Part shown: piece after piece, positions 1 to 9,226 of the stretch
Position numbering within the stretch: the first letter of the stretch is position 1
How the letters are laid out: each line of letters opens with the position of its first letter
Assembly: GCF_001890925.1 (NCBI RefSeq)
Contig: NZ_MLCB01000064.1
Span: forward strand, 1-52,269
Reading direction: 5' to 3'
Length of the DNA stretch: 52,269 bases
Origin: Planktotalea frisia
GTDB lineage: Bacteria > Pseudomonadota > Alphaproteobacteria > Rhodobacterales > Rhodobacteraceae
The notes under the pieces: model-generated
Told to the model about the DNA's origin: nothing
What the model saw: only the letters and a program-made list of their open reading frames with translations
The model's database searches: none
Position numbers and translations under genes: made by a program

Positions 1-240
1 TACATATGAGCGACTTCCGAGAACATGCCAGAAATCATTTGCGAACAGCAGCCGGCACATACAAAAGGGCCGAAAGCTCTCGTTTGAGCTGATCGGTGTG
101 ATTTCTCTGTAACCAATGAGATTCAACTCTTCGATAGGCGCATATCGGAGTGTTAAGCAATGGGCGGAAAGGGGATATTTAGGTGGATGAAAAATACGCA
201 AAATACCATTTATACACTTAAAACATATACTTAATGCAGT
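1..240. other. Left flank outside the island, no recognised gene
   Basis: This lies beyond the left copy of the att repeat, so it should be the sequence that followed tRNA-Phe before integration, or an adjacent older island. A minus-strand frame is open over roughly 40-200 and stops at 35-37, but I recognise no protein family in it and see no start. The last 60 bases before the repeat are AT-rich. No RNA gene is evident. Confidence 0.5.
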
Positions 241-290
241 AAAATGGTGCCCAGGGGCGGAATCGAACCACCGACACGAGGATTTTCAAT
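241..290. repeat. Distal att site (50-bp copy of the tRNA-Phe 3' end)
   Basis: These 50 bases are identical to 27756-27805. They correspond on the minus strand to the tRNA-Phe 3' part: anticodon-loop end, variable loop, T-arm, acceptor 3' strand and CCA. The 5' half of a tRNA is absent here, so this copy cannot make a tRNA. Read as the displaced end of attB, it marks the left boundary of the island. Confidence 0.9.
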
Positions 291-384
291 GGAGGTGGCG
301 CAAATTAAACGTTTATAAACAATAGCTTGTGCGGTGATATTTTTGGTGTGTGTACGAGTGTGTTTTTGGTGTCATTTGTAGGGT

Positions 385-418
385 AGGGCGGAAACGCTGT
401 GTTGAACACTGTGTTGGC
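385..418 (+). repeat. Left subterminal inverted repeat with AACAC/GTGTT motifs
   Basis: The 34 bases match the reverse complement of 27619-27652 at 31 of 34 positions. Inside are two CTGTGTT heptamers 12 bases apart (397, 409), the second forming the palindrome AACACTGTGTT. The placement, about 95 bp inside the left att and about 100 bp inside the right att, suggests arm-type binding sites for the integrase or an accessory factor. Sites for Rep are an alternative. The GTGTGTTTTT motif at 358-367 recurs at 27690-27699 and 24970-24979. Confidence 0.75.
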
Positions 419-476
419 GACAGTGTGCGGGACACACCAATCTAAAGCTGTGAAGTGAAGTATATTTTCACCAAAA

Positions 477-1331
477 TTACGCAAAGATCCAAACCAAAAT
501 CAAAAGTGTCAAAGTAATTATCATTACTTTACTTACCGTCGGTGCAGTGCTTGGGGGATCGGATGGTATCTTGGGCTGCACTGGCCTTTCTATACTGGTT
601 TGGGCATTTGTACGGATTTTGATAATCTGTGCAGGTTTGCGCTTTTGTAGATACACTGCCTGGCCAGTCTGGGTGCCACCTGCGTGGCCTTTCCCATCAG
701 CGGTCTTGTTTAAAAGTTTTGTATTCTTCAGTAGCAAAGCCTTTATGTGTGAGGCTTCAACAGAAAAGGCAACTTCTGGGCTTTGTGCAATCTTGATCAC
801 TTTGAATGTAAGGCCTTCACCAGCTGTGTTGTTGAACTTGTTCTGTAGCTCTGAATTGTGGTGCGACCCCCTCTGAAGCGTTTGAGAGTGTTGTCGGCAC
901 CTCTTTTGTAGGTTCGAAGTTGATCCGACGTAACAAGGTTCGTTCCTATAACGAATTTCGTACACACCCGCTTTGTTAGGTATTGTTTTGCAGCTTAAGC
1001 AATCATTGATTGAGGTATGCTCCGCTTCGTAATGTATCGCTAAATGTAAGTCTAAAGAGGATCCTGAATTGCTCAAGCAGCACTTCGAAATCGTGATACG
1101 GCTTACTTTATTTGAAAATAGAAGTGCTTGATATTTGCTGGCAACATCACGGTTCAAGTGCCCAATTTTGTGTGTTTGAAAGTAAACTGCAACCGCATTT
1201 TTGTCGTGTGGATTGTTGGGCTCAGGCATGAGTGTAAGATTAGAATTCTCTCTCATGAGGCCTGATTTAAAGAGGTTTGGCCCTTGATAGTAATATGTTC
1301 CAGCGACTTTAATGTTTGTTGTTCTGTTCAT
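477..1331 (-). CDS. HIRAN and GIY-YIG nuclease protein with C-terminal membrane helix
   Basis: 284 residues. Residues about 5-105 resemble a HIRAN domain (PEPNNPHDKNAVAVY, then KIGHL), a fold that in HLTF-type proteins binds DNA ends. Residues about 120-210 form a GIY-YIG nuclease: GVY (122-124), YVG (134-136), R144/R146, H148, the likely catalytic E192 and an Asn at about 208, so the active site looks complete. A Pro-rich linker follows, then a hydrophobic stretch at 268-283 that looks like a single membrane anchor at the C-terminus. It is the last gene of a minus-strand trio, 32 bp after the 536-aa gene. Domain calls are by eye. A membrane-tethered nuclease acting on incoming DNA is an inference. 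The combination is unusual. Confidence 0.82.
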   Translation of the reverse strand: MNRTTNIKVAGTYYYQGPNLFKSGLMRENSNLTLMPEPNNPHDKNAVAVYFQTHKIGHLNRDVASKYQALLFSNKVSRITISKCCLSNSGSSLDLHLAIHYEAEHTSINDCLSCKTIPNKAGVYEIRYRNEPCYVGSTSNLQKRCRQHSQTLQRGSHHNSELQNKFNNTAGEGLTFKVIKIAQSPEVAFSVEASHIKALLLKNTKLLNKTADGKGHAGGTQTGQAVYLQKRKPAQIIKIRTNAQTSIERPVQPKIPSDPPSTAPTVSKVMIITLTLLILVWIFA

Positions 1332-1363
1332 AGATACCTACAAATATCATTTACTTATTTATA

Positions 1364-2974
1364 CTATATTCTGGTTAATGAAGAACGATGCTTCTCAATC
1401 ATAGAGTTAATGAAATTTAAGCCTGAGTCTGCCGTTACTTGACTGACTTTTAGCAATTTATTGCTAATCAAATTTTCATCATCTGCGTGGTCCAAATTAT
1501 GCAGTATACTAGCAGCTATGCTACCTCTCCTTGCAGCTCCCGCAGTGGACTCTGATTGTGCAATTGAGGGGTAAAACTTTATGCGGTCAGTTCCATATAG
1601 TAATTTTTGAGCGCGAGGATCTGAAATCTCGACATCCAATCCTTGCAGGGATTGGAACTCTTCAAGTTCAATATCCTCAATCCAAAAATTGCTGTTGAAC
1701 GTTTGCCAGCTGTTGTCTGCAAATGCGACGGGTTCGAGAGCAGTGCCGTCAAGAGCTCGATCAAAGAATGTCTGTATAAAAACAAGATTATCATAATCTT
1801 CAAAATCATAATCTCCGTTTAGATCTGGTTGGAGTATACACTCTAAACCTACTGGACCTGCTTCCTGTCTCAGGCAATAATTCTCAACCGCCTTTGCAGC
1901 GCCGTAAGGGTTACTTGATAAAAATGATAGTGTTTGATCGTGCGAGTCATATTCGCCTTGGGGGAGGGTTTCTAATTTCATTCCAAGATGTATTGTGCCG
2001 TCGCTTTGCTCTTTAGCGTTGATGTATACCTTGTAGACGAAGCAAATATTGTAATTTTGCCAGCTGCCTTCTTCTGACTTGTCATCTTCAGAAAGCGAAT
2101 AGTCCCTTTCACTATAGCCAATGCTTTTGAACCAAGAGTTCAGTCGTCGTAGTACAGGAAGGTCTGCTTCACCGCCGTGCAGTGCCGATGCAAACAGCTG
2201 CCGCTTGCTATTGGGAATGGTGAAGAGTCTAACTTTATGTGAAATTGAAATATGCCCTAATTCTACTGATGGCTCACTCCAAACCTCATAGCGCGCATAC
2301 TCCGGGGCATCATTGGGGGAAAATCTATATTTCAGACGTTTGTTGGTAAGTACTTCGTTGGGTACATCTGCTGCTGATCCCCATGTTGAGGATTGGACGT
2401 CGTCATCTATGTAGTGGCTGGTTATGCTGATCGGCGTACTTCTCAATGACGCCCATAAGTTTTGTAGATCAGACCGTTCTGCGATAGCCTGAGCAACCCG
2501 AGTAGAATACTCTTCTATTATAGCTTTTAGCGCCTCATTTTCTGGAAAATTATTCTGGGCAACTGGAGTAAAGCTAGTTCCCTCGGCTAATTTTTGTATC
2601 GCCTCAAAGCGAGCTTTCTCTTTATAATCGCTTCGCTTTATTGTGCAGGTGAGTTCGCCTGCAGCTTCAGCTAAACGTGTATATTTAAGCCCTTCAGCCG
2701 CAAATCCCTCTTTGGGCTCTTTGTCCCCATCAAATTGAAAATATCTTTTAGGTTTTTCCTGCACTGTGCCTCTCAACCCGGATAGCGCAATAATCTGTTT
2801 CATCGCAGCCCTTGGATCAGTTGGATTAATTTTTTCTGCGAGTGCGCCCAAGTTGCGCGACAAGGTGGCTTTGTCTGCCTGACTTGCCCTCTTGCATTCC
2901 TTTAATTTGTGCTCAAGCTCAATTTGGGCTTTTGTTGGCCGCCAGAATTTTTTCTGAAAGGTGTCACTGGGCAT
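1364..2974 (-). CDS. Conserved-looking 536-aa protein of unknown family
   Basis: I do not recognise this protein. It begins with a charged, probably helical N-terminal region (residues 1-60), has a soluble acidic body with no signal peptide or membrane segment, and shows no obvious nucleotide-binding or nuclease motif. The start is supported by an AAGGAGAG ribosome-binding site 5 bases upstream. It lies 37 bp after the small DUF4258-like gene and 32 bp before the HIRAN/GIY-YIG gene, all on the minus strand, so the three are probably co-transcribed. Base composition is AT-richer than the chromosome at the right of the window. A role with the neighbouring nuclease is inferred from position only. 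Confidence 0.75.
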   Translation of the reverse strand: MPSDTFQKKFWRPTKAQIELEHKLKECKRASQADKATLSRNLGALAEKINPTDPRAAMKQIIALSGLRGTVQEKPKRYFQFDGDKEPKEGFAAEGLKYTRLAEAAGELTCTIKRSDYKEKARFEAIQKLAEGTSFTPVAQNNFPENEALKAIIEEYSTRVAQAIAERSDLQNLWASLRSTPISITSHYIDDDVQSSTWGSAADVPNEVLTNKRLKYRFSPNDAPEYARYEVWSEPSVELGHISISHKVRLFTIPNSKRQLFASALHGGEADLPVLRRLNSWFKSIGYSERDYSLSEDDKSEEGSWQNYNICFVYKVYINAKEQSDGTIHLGMKLETLPQGEYDSHDQTLSFLSSNPYGAAKAVENYCLRQEAGPVGLECILQPDLNGDYDFEDYDNLVFIQTFFDRALDGTALEPVAFADNSWQTFNSNFWIEDIELEEFQSLQGLDVEISDPRAQKLLYGTDRIKFYPSIAQSESTAGAARRGSIAASILHNLDHADDENLISNKLLKVSQVTADSGLNFINSMIEKHRSSLTRI

Positions 2975-3011
2975 GGTTCTCTCCTTGGTGTGCGGGTTTA
3001 GAGCTTTGGCT

Positions 3012-3302
3012 TTAGTGGAGCCTGGCGCGGTAACATGTGACGATTGATTTACCGGACACTACCAGCGTAAGTCTTTGGCAAGTTTCTGCGAGTTGGCGGC
3101 CAATGATTTTGGTTTGTACCAAGCCATCAAGGAGCTCTCTGGATATTTTAAGCTTGTAGCTTCCTGAACCAGCATTGGTTTCAATGTCTCCATAGTCAAA
3201 AACCACCTCAATTGCCGATAATTTGACGCCGCGTTGTTGTGCTCTGATCGAGGCATGTTTTGACATTCTCGTCGTATTTTTTGTTTGTATTGTGTTTAGC
3301 AT
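3012..3302 (-). CDS. Small DUF4258-like protein
   Basis: 96 residues. The segment SKHASIRAQQRG near residue 14 followed by a beta-rich tail resembles the DUF4258 pattern (S-HA--R--QRG), a family often found in toxin or defence neighbourhoods. The match is by eye and weak. An AGGAGG ribosome-binding site 7 bases before the ATG at 3302 fixes the start. It is the first gene of the trio with the 536-aa protein and the HIRAN/GIY-YIG protein, so the promoter probably lies in the AT-rich gap 3303-3652. A regulatory or toxin-like role is possible but not shown. Confidence 0.65.
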   Translation of the reverse strand: MLNTIQTKNTTRMSKHASIRAQQRGVKLSAIEVVFDYGDIETNAGSGSYKLKISRELLDGLVQTKIIGRQLAETCQRLTLVVSGKSIVTCYRARLH

Positions 3303-3652
3303 ATTTTGTCCTCCTGAGCAAAATTTGCCAAAATTTTATCCCTATATCACGGATTTATTATCTTTTTGTTTGTCTAATAATTTTGATTTATAGTCTTTTT
3401 ATTTATGGGTTATTGTCCAGCGTGTTGTCCGTTAGTATATGGTTTTTCTGTTGCGTGATAAATATCTTCTGGATTTCACACGCCAAAACCGCCAAAACCG
3501 CCGGAAGCGCAAGCTCCAAGTGGGTTGGCGGATCTTAACACAATTGTTGCTGGTAAAGTTTTTCGTCCATCTGTTTGGTAGGACAGGTGGACGAATGCAA
3601 AGGTCCCTAAGTGAAGGTCACTACGTTTATAGCCATGCCTTCATAAGTTAAT
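3303..3652. other. AT-rich intergenic stretch with an inverted repeat
   Basis: No convincing gene. The stretch should hold the promoter for the minus-strand trio ending at 477. At 3562-3595 an inverted repeat pairs TTCGTCCAtCTGT with ACAGgTGGACGAA around an 8-base loop, 12 of 13 positions complementary. It lacks a clear T-run, so it may be an operator or transcript structure rather than a terminator. Confidence 0.5.
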
Positions 3653-4216
3653 CTATGCGGGATCGTGGCCGCTTATAGTCGTCAGATCGCCTGCTGGAAA
3701 GAATTCACATTGCTTGCTGATTGAATTGTAAGCATTCTTGAAGCCTTTAGATGACAGGTAAAGTTCACGTCGGCCGTACTCTAGTGTCGAAATGTATAGT
3801 TTGAAGGTGTTTGCTATGAGCAGTTCTTTCAATATCGTGAGCTCATTTTCCGCATTTGGATATGCCGTATCCCCGTAGATGCTAAAATCATAAGAACGAG
3901 TTGGCGATTGAAGTATGAGTGAACCTGCGTCTGAATCTGGTACGCTAAAAAATACAGAATTGTTTGGTCGAGGTTCGTTGTTGTGAAAGGTGACATAGTA
4001 AAAGGTGTTGATGTCCGTCTCACCATTTTGGTCTCTAGGGTTGCTTGCTAACCAGCAGTCATTGTCATCAATAAATAGCGACCATTCACCATAAGACTGA
4101 AGGTAATCAATCTCAGGCTCCTCGGCGATGCTTGGACCTGCGACTGTCATGAAGCCCAGGCAAAGTATCGTTGTCTTTATTATATGACTGCCTCGAAATT
4201 TAAGTGGCTTTGGCAT
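3653..4216 (-). CDS. Secreted IalB-like protein
   Basis: 187 residues. The N-terminus has a basic stretch, a hydrophobic core (residues about 14-27) and an AIA-E cleavage site near 31, so it is probably exported to the periplasm. The mature start, YGEWSLFIDDNDCWLAS, and a late cysteine (QCEFFP) resemble the invasion-associated locus B family common in Rhodobacteraceae, whose biochemical role is unclear. The resemblance is remote. It stands alone on the minus strand between the 350-bp AT-rich gap and a zinc-ribbon gene, with only a weak ribosome-binding site. Within a defence-rich island a secreted protein is an oddity. Confidence 0.7.
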   Translation of the reverse strand: MPKPLKFRGSHIIKTTILCLGFMTVAGPSIAEEPEIDYLQSYGEWSLFIDDNDCWLASNPRDQNGETDINTFYYVTFHNNEPRPNNSVFFSVPDSDAGSLILQSPTRSYDFSIYGDTAYPNAENELTILKELLIANTFKLYISTLEYGRRELYLSSKGFKNAYNSISKQCEFFPAGDLTTISGHDPA

Positions 4217-4256
4217 TTAAATTGAGTGTCCCTATAGTGTAAATTTAGTCTCTGCT

Positions 4257-4709
4257 TCAACCACTCCAGCGCCTAGTTCCATTTAACAGTCGTGCAGACC
4301 GGTTTTGATTACGTTTATCCGCTCTTGCGTCGCCGCGCGCCTGAAATTTCAGTTCCTTAATCGTTAGAAGCACCAATTTACGCAAATTCTTGTCAGACCA
4401 AATAGTATGCGCCAGTTTACGTTCTACCGAGTGCCATGCTCTCCTCGGATCTTCACCATCAAGTTTCTTTTTCTGGTAAATTGCACCTGCTTCTTGCACT
4501 AGCTCCAATAACGCTTGTCTTGTTTCACGAGATGCGTTGGAAGCACTCTCTTTAAGCAAATACTCTACAGCATCTACATATTTTTGTGCAATTAATCGAC
4601 ATGGGCCGCATTGCGAAGGTTGGGTCTGCCAGTCTTTGTGTACTGGGAAATCGCTCATGCATTCTGTGCATTTTTTAGTATGCCAAATTCGATTCAACGG
4701 CGTCACCAT
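4257..4709 (-). CDS. Small N-terminal zinc-ribbon protein, unknown function
   Basis: 150 residues. The N-terminus has two cysteine pairs, C-x2-C (KKCTECM) and C-x2-C (SQCGPC), consistent with a zinc ribbon at about residues 14-38. A charged, helical, basic C-terminal part rich in Arg/Lys follows, suggesting nucleic-acid binding. I recognise no specific family. The ATG at 4709 lacks a clear ribosome-binding site, so the real start could be internal. It sits between the secreted protein gene and the end of the restriction operon, 125 bp from the ADP-ribosylglycohydrolase stop. Confidence 0.6.
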   Translation of the reverse strand: MVTPLNRIWHTKKCTECMSDFPVHKDWQTQPSQCGPCRLIAQKYVDAVEYLLKESASNASRETRQALLELVQEAGAIYQKKKLDGEDPRRAWHSVERKLAHTIWSDKNLRKLVLLTIKELKFQARGDARADKRNQNRSARLLNGTRRWSG

Positions 4710-4834
4710 TTTGATGCAGTGTCTTCAGAGTAGCCCAACTATGGTTTTAAGCGAAAGGCCATTCTGTGTGCGTTCTGACGACAAGCATTAAGTTTAATTG
4801 TGGTTAACCATCGAGATTAGTAGACTTTTTGCCA

Positions 4835-6181
4835 TCACGATGATGAGCTTAAAAACTGAGAAGTAACGTAGAGCTTTCGTTCATCTATAAGGGTGTTTTT
4901 AAAATGTGCAGGTACAGAGGCATAACCATACATCGCACCTGCAAGCTGCCCTACAACTGCCCCTACCGTGTCTGCATCATCTCCCAGGTTAACTGCTTTG
5001 ATAACTGCTGCTTCAAAGTTGTCGGATTGTAATAACGACCATAGAGCTGAATGTAGGGTGTCTATGACATAACCACCCGCAAAAACGTTGTCAGAGTTTA
5101 ATTCGCTGTAGCTGTGCTCGAAGAGAGAGCCCACTGCGGAACCCCAATTTCTTTCAGAGGCTACCTGCCAAAGTTCGTCAAATTTGTGGCCGTTAATGAG
5201 ACCACATAATAACTCAGCTACAAGCTGGCAGCTCTCATCAGCAGGGCGGGATGCATGTGTTGCTTTAGATTGTTGGCTGGCTAGTTGAATTGCTTGCGCG
5301 GGATCAGCGTAAGCATAGCAAGTTACAGGCGCGAGCCTCATCACTGAACCGTTGCCGTCGTTTTTAGAACCGAATGGCAAAGCCTCGTGGTATCCGTTAC
5401 GCCTGTAGTCACCGAGTACCCGTAGTGTGTTTTGACCGATACCGACGGCAACGCCAGTACTCGTGTTTGAGCCATTCTCAGCCCAATCACAAAAGCTTTC
5501 TAATAGTTGCCCTGGCTCTAAACCATTGTTGCTAATCAGCACTTGTGCCATGCAAAGAGCCATGGCTGTGTCGTCCGTCCATGCACCAGCTGGTAACTTA
5601 AAGCGACCACCCTCTCGATATCCAGTTACTGGTTCAAAGGTGCCTCTTGGCGAGAACTCAACGGGTGCGCCTAATGCATCTCCAATAGCTAAGCCGACAA
5701 AAGCTCCAGCGATCCTGTCGTGAATTTGAGAGGCGTAAGTGGACCAATACTCATTAGATGCCTCCATATTTTCAAAGCTGGGACCGGCTAACTCGACAAC
5801 TTTATTGTAGAACCAATTCGACAGTTCCCAGCTATGCAAGACCCTTAAGCTTTCGATCGCTCGGCTTATCCGTAGGTGGTTGTGATTGTAACGTGATTTC
5901 CAATGATCATTGGCTGCAAGAAACTCCAAAAACCTTACTGTCATTGCCTCAAGGAAATCGGTGACGTCCTGTCTTTCTGACAGCCAACAAGCTGAGGGTA
6001 AGTCTAATACAGGTGCGTTTGAAAACTGCCGAGTATCCTTGATCGTGGGGAACGCCCATTGAATAAAACCGTGCTTTCTTTCGAAGTCTTCATCGGAAAT
6101 TGAAAGCAAATCACTCCGACTAAAGCCGTCGGCAAGTTTAGCGTTTGCTTCATGGAACATTTTGAATTTCAGATCCATCAC
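4835..6181 (-). CDS. OGFr-like domain fused to ADP-ribosylglycohydrolase
   Basis: 448 residues. Residues about 35-140 resemble the opioid growth factor receptor conserved region ([11 protein letters not shown], then NAPVL). Residues about 152-445 form a DraG/ARH-type ADP-ribosylglycohydrolase: [10 protein letters not shown] at 167-176, the magnesium-binding TDDT at 202-205, H309 in THASRP, and DDADT at 401-405. The binuclear metal site therefore looks intact. Family knowledge says such enzymes remove ADP-ribose from protein side chains or nucleic acid. Its ATG overlaps the res stop codon by 4 bases (ATGA), so translation is probably coupled and it is the last gene of the six-gene operon. Reversal of ADP-ribosylation linked to restriction, or immunity to a phage ADP-ribosyltransferase, is an inference. 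Confidence 0.88.
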   Translation of the reverse strand: MMDLKFKMFHEANAKLADGFSRSDLLSISDEDFERKHGFIQWAFPTIKDTRQFSNAPVLDLPSACWLSERQDVTDFLEAMTVRFLEFLAANDHWKSRYNHNHLRISRAIESLRVLHSWELSNWFYNKVVELAGPSFENMEASNEYWSTYASQIHDRIAGAFVGLAIGDALGAPVEFSPRGTFEPVTGYREGGRFKLPAGAWTDDTAMALCMAQVLISNNGLEPGQLLESFCDWAENGSNTSTGVAVGIGQNTLRVLGDYRRNGYHEALPFGSKNDGNGSVMRLAPVTCYAYADPAQAIQLASQQSKATHASRPADESCQLVAELLCGLINGHKFDELWQVASERNWGSAVGSLFEHSYSELNSDNVFAGGYVIDTLHSALWSLLQSDNFEAAVIKAVNLGDDADTVGAVVGQLAGAMYGYASVPAHFKNTLIDERKLYVTSQFLSSSS

Positions 6182-9100
6182 TGCCTCGCTACCAAGTCCA
6201 TCAACTTGCTGTAGCTGTCCACAACGTCATAGCGGACATTGTTGGGCAAATCTGCCTTGCTAATCTCCGCAAAAAATTTGCGAGCGCACTCGATCTTGGT
6301 CAGCTCTTCTGGACGCAGCTTCATTGAAGACATGCTGCCCTTGGTCTCTGCAACGAAGTAGATGTGACGCACCGAGCCCTCTTCAAACGAAATGGCCCAG
6401 TCAGGATTGTAGTCGCCAACTGGTGTAGGGATCAGGAAGTCGCGTGGCAACTTGGCATACACGACCACCTCCGAACTGGTGTCCAGCTCAGCCACAAACT
6501 CACGCTCAACATTGCTGTCCACGATTGCATGATCAAACACATGCTTGGTCAATTTATCGGTTGCTTTTGAAAAATCGTTTCCAGTCTGTGCTGCTGTGAA
6601 AATGCCGATATCGTGCCGATCTTCGACTGTATCGTAGGTAAGGCGTTCGATGATTACGGTAGCCTTTTGCTCTTTGATCAATCTGCTAGCTTCTGAGATG
6701 AACTGCTCAGGGTTCTTCTTAAACTGGTCAAAGACTGCTTTTTCCATGCTGGATAGCATTCTAGCTACGGTCTGCCGGGTAAGCTGAGCATTTTCAGACA
6801 CTTCTTGTAGCAGGTCATACTTGACGCTGGAGAAGGCAGATTGGCCATGCTCGATACGAGTATCTTTGACCTTGAAGCCCTTGCCGTCTGAAAGCTGTTC
6901 AGCAGTCAAGCTGTCACCCTGTGATCCCACTTGTACTGTGTATTGCAGAGGCGTCACGTTCAGCTCTTTGTTCAAAGCGGCAACGCACTTCTCCACTAAC
7001 TCGTCACTATCGAAATCTACACGGTAAACAGCCTTTTGGTTGATGCGCTCCCAAAGCTCTTTAAACGCCTTTTTTTCGAAATTATCATTCAGCGGGTTTG
7101 TTTTGGGTTTACGCCCATCGTCTACAATACGTGAAAGTGCATCTGCGCTGAAAACACTGTCTACAAGCTCAAACACCTGCGGAGCGTACTGCACGAGCGT
7201 ATCAGGCAAGGGTGCAAGCGCTTCCTCTGTTTTGGCTGTGTGATACGCCTCGACCACTTGACGCTGGTGATCAACATAACCGTTTTGAATGAGGTAAAAT
7301 TCAATCTGAGAAGCCATTTCAGGGGTGACAGACACATCACCGTGCTCGGTGCGCAGTACCTTTTCCTTGAAATACGCTTCGTTGGCCTTGCGCGGACGAG
7401 AAGCCAGTGCTTCAGAAATCTCCTTCTGCAGGTTTGCGACAAAGTCCTTGTAGCTTTCGCTTGCCACAACAGTCAGTACATTGATGTCATGCACCATTGA
7501 AGGATGATCCATACGGTCACCAGTTTGGTCGACGCTGAGCCGGAGCCCACGTCCCACTTCTTGACGCCTAGAAATTGTGTTGTCGCTGTGTTTGAGCATA
7601 CACATTGTAAAGACGTTTGGGTTGTCCCAGCCTTCGCGCAGCGCAGAGTGTGAAAAAATAAAGCGAACAGGCTCATTCTGCGACAGCAACCGTTCCTTGT
7701 TGCGCAGGATCAGATCATAGGCATCTTCATCTGTCGCAAGCCCCTTTTCATCTCCAGTTTTCTTGACGCTTGGATCAACTAGACGGTTTTTCTTGTCGAT
7801 AGAGAAGTAGCCTTCATGCACCTTGCTTACTTCATCACGCTCAAGAAACGCTCGATAATCCTGATGCTCCAACGGCAGCTTTAACAGGTACTCATCTCTA
7901 AGAATTTCATATTCTTCTTCGAACACTTGGGCGTAATGGCCTTTAGTGTCCTCTGTGTCATAGTCACGGTACCGAGACACTGTGTCGATGAAGAACAGTG
8001 ACAAAACCTTTATCCCCTTGGTAAATAGTGTTTGCTCTTTTTCAAAGTGAGCGCGGATCGTTTCTCGAATTTGGATGCGCCGCATATGCTCTTCAGAAAT
8101 GTCTTGCGTGGCCTCTCCTGCGCGAAGTTCAAATCCTTTAGTAAATTCGACGGTATCCTCGTTTGCGTCGATCTGTGAGATTGTGAAACCGTTGTAGGCT
8201 TGAAGGCCATTAGAAACACTCAACAGGTCGCGACCGAATTCAAGACGCTTAAGTTGGCGCTTAATATCCCCGTTTGCCAGCTTAACTTCCATCTCGATGC
8301 GGGCGACAGGCGCTTTCTGTGAGACTTCAATGCCTTCGAGATACATGTACGGGGCAGCCCCAGCCAGACCGCGTGTTTGAATGCCGCGCACAGCAATTTT
8401 CTTAACAAGTTTCTGGTTGAAGGCGTCAAGTGCATCCAGACGATGGATTTTGTTGTGCTGCGTTTTATGAGTGGCAGAGTAGCGTAGGATCATCAGAGGG
8501 TTGAATTCTTCCAACGCCTTTGATGTTGCCTTCCCTTCCATCTTTTGTGGTTCGTCGAGAATAAGGATTGGCCGGTTGCGTGAAATAACGTCAATTGGTC
8601 GCCGGGACTGAAAGTCGTCTAATTCCATGTATATACGTAGTTGATCCTTACCCTTAGCTGCAAATGCTTGGGTGTTGATCACCATAACGTTGATACCTGC
8701 ATCGCTGGAAAAGCTCTCCAGCTCGTGCAGCCGTTTGGAGTTATAGGTGAAAAAGCGGGCTTTCTTGCCGTAGGTTTCGGTGAAATGCTCTGCCGTGATT
8801 TGTAGCGACTTTTGGACACCTTCGCGGATAGCGATGCTTGGCACCATGATAATGAACTTGGACCAGCCGTATCGCTTGTGCATCTCGAACATGGTTTTGA
8901 CATAGCAGTAGGTCTTGCCCGTGCCCGTCTCCATCTCGATGTCTAAGTTGTAATCGCAGCCTGCGCTTGAGATCAGCTTATCTGATATCGGCAAGTTCTG
9001 GTGGCGCTGCACAGCTTGGATGTTCTTCAATACCTCAGATTTTGGTATTTGAAGATCGGCGTTCTTGAAGCCAGCCTCTTCTGCCGTGATCTGTTTTGAA

Positions 9101-9216
9101 CGGCCCGGATCAATACGATAGCTGATACCATCACTACGCGGTTGCCCTGCGAAACAGTCTACCACAGCCTCAACTGCGTTCGTTTGATAGGCTTGGACCT
9201 TGAACTTCAGTTTCAT
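6178..9216 (-). CDS. res: Type III restriction Res subunit (helicase-nuclease)
   Basis: 1012 residues, the usual length for type III Res. Walker A is METGTGKT (95-102), the DEAD-box equivalent is ILDEPQK, motif V is [11 protein letters not shown] and motif [10 protein letters not shown]. The C-terminus has a PD-D/EXK-like signature, NPDWAI followed by FVAETKG. The full translocase plus nuclease layout is present. With Mod it should cut DNA carrying unmethylated, appropriately oriented sites. It starts 10 bp after mod and overlaps the ADP-ribosylglycohydrolase gene by 4 bp. No frameshift or truncation is visible, so the enzyme is probably functional. Confidence 0.94.
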   Translation of the reverse strand: MKLKFKVQAYQTNAVEAVVDCFAGQPRSDGISYRIDPGRSKQITAEEAGFKNADLQIPKSEVLKNIQAVQRHQNLPISDKLISSAGCDYNLDIEMETGTGKTYCYVKTMFEMHKRYGWSKFIIMVPSIAIREGVQKSLQITAEHFTETYGKKARFFTYNSKRLHELESFSSDAGINVMVINTQAFAAKGKDQLRIYMELDDFQSRRPIDVISRNRPILILDEPQKMEGKATSKALEEFNPLMILRYSATHKTQHNKIHRLDALDAFNQKLVKKIAVRGIQTRGLAGAAPYMYLEGIEVSQKAPVARIEMEVKLANGDIKRQLKRLEFGRDLLSVSNGLQAYNGFTISQIDANEDTVEFTKGFELRAGEATQDISEEHMRRIQIRETIRAHFEKEQTLFTKGIKVLSLFFIDTVSRYRDYDTEDTKGHYAQVFEEEYEILRDEYLLKLPLEHQDYRAFLERDEVSKVHEGYFSIDKKNRLVDPSVKKTGDEKGLATDEDAYDLILRNKERLLSQNEPVRFIFSHSALREGWDNPNVFTMCMLKHSDNTISRRQEVGRGLRLSVDQTGDRMDHPSMVHDINVLTVVASESYKDFVANLQKEISEALASRPRKANEAYFKEKVLRTEHGDVSVTPEMASQIEFYLIQNGYVDHQRQVVEAYHTAKTEEALAPLPDTLVQYAPQVFELVDSVFSADALSRIVDDGRKPKTNPLNDNFEKKAFKELWERINQKAVYRVDFDSDELVEKCVAALNKELNVTPLQYTVQVGSQGDSLTAEQLSDGKGFKVKDTRIEHGQSAFSSVKYDLLQEVSENAQLTRQTVARMLSSMEKAVFDQFKKNPEQFISEASRLIKEQKATVIIERLTYDTVEDRHDIGIFTAAQTGNDFSKATDKLTKHVFDHAIVDSNVEREFVAELDTSSEVVVYAKLPRDFLIPTPVGDYNPDWAISFEEGSVRHIYFVAETKGSMSSMKLRPEELTKIECARKFFAEISKADLPNNVRYDVVDSYSKLMDLVARQ

Positions 9217-9226
9217 ACCCGCGCCC

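Noticed and set aside
35-240. Minus-strand open frame at the left edge
   Set aside because: No start, no family and short; not enough to call a gene fragment.
241-290. A second tRNA gene
   Set aside because: Only the 3' part is present; there is no 5' acceptor strand or D-arm.
3260-3538. Plus-strand 92-codon hydrophobic frame
   Set aside because: It overlaps the start of the small DUF4258-like gene on the other strand, lacks a ribosome-binding site and ends in low-complexity sequence; AT-rich DNA readily gives such frames.
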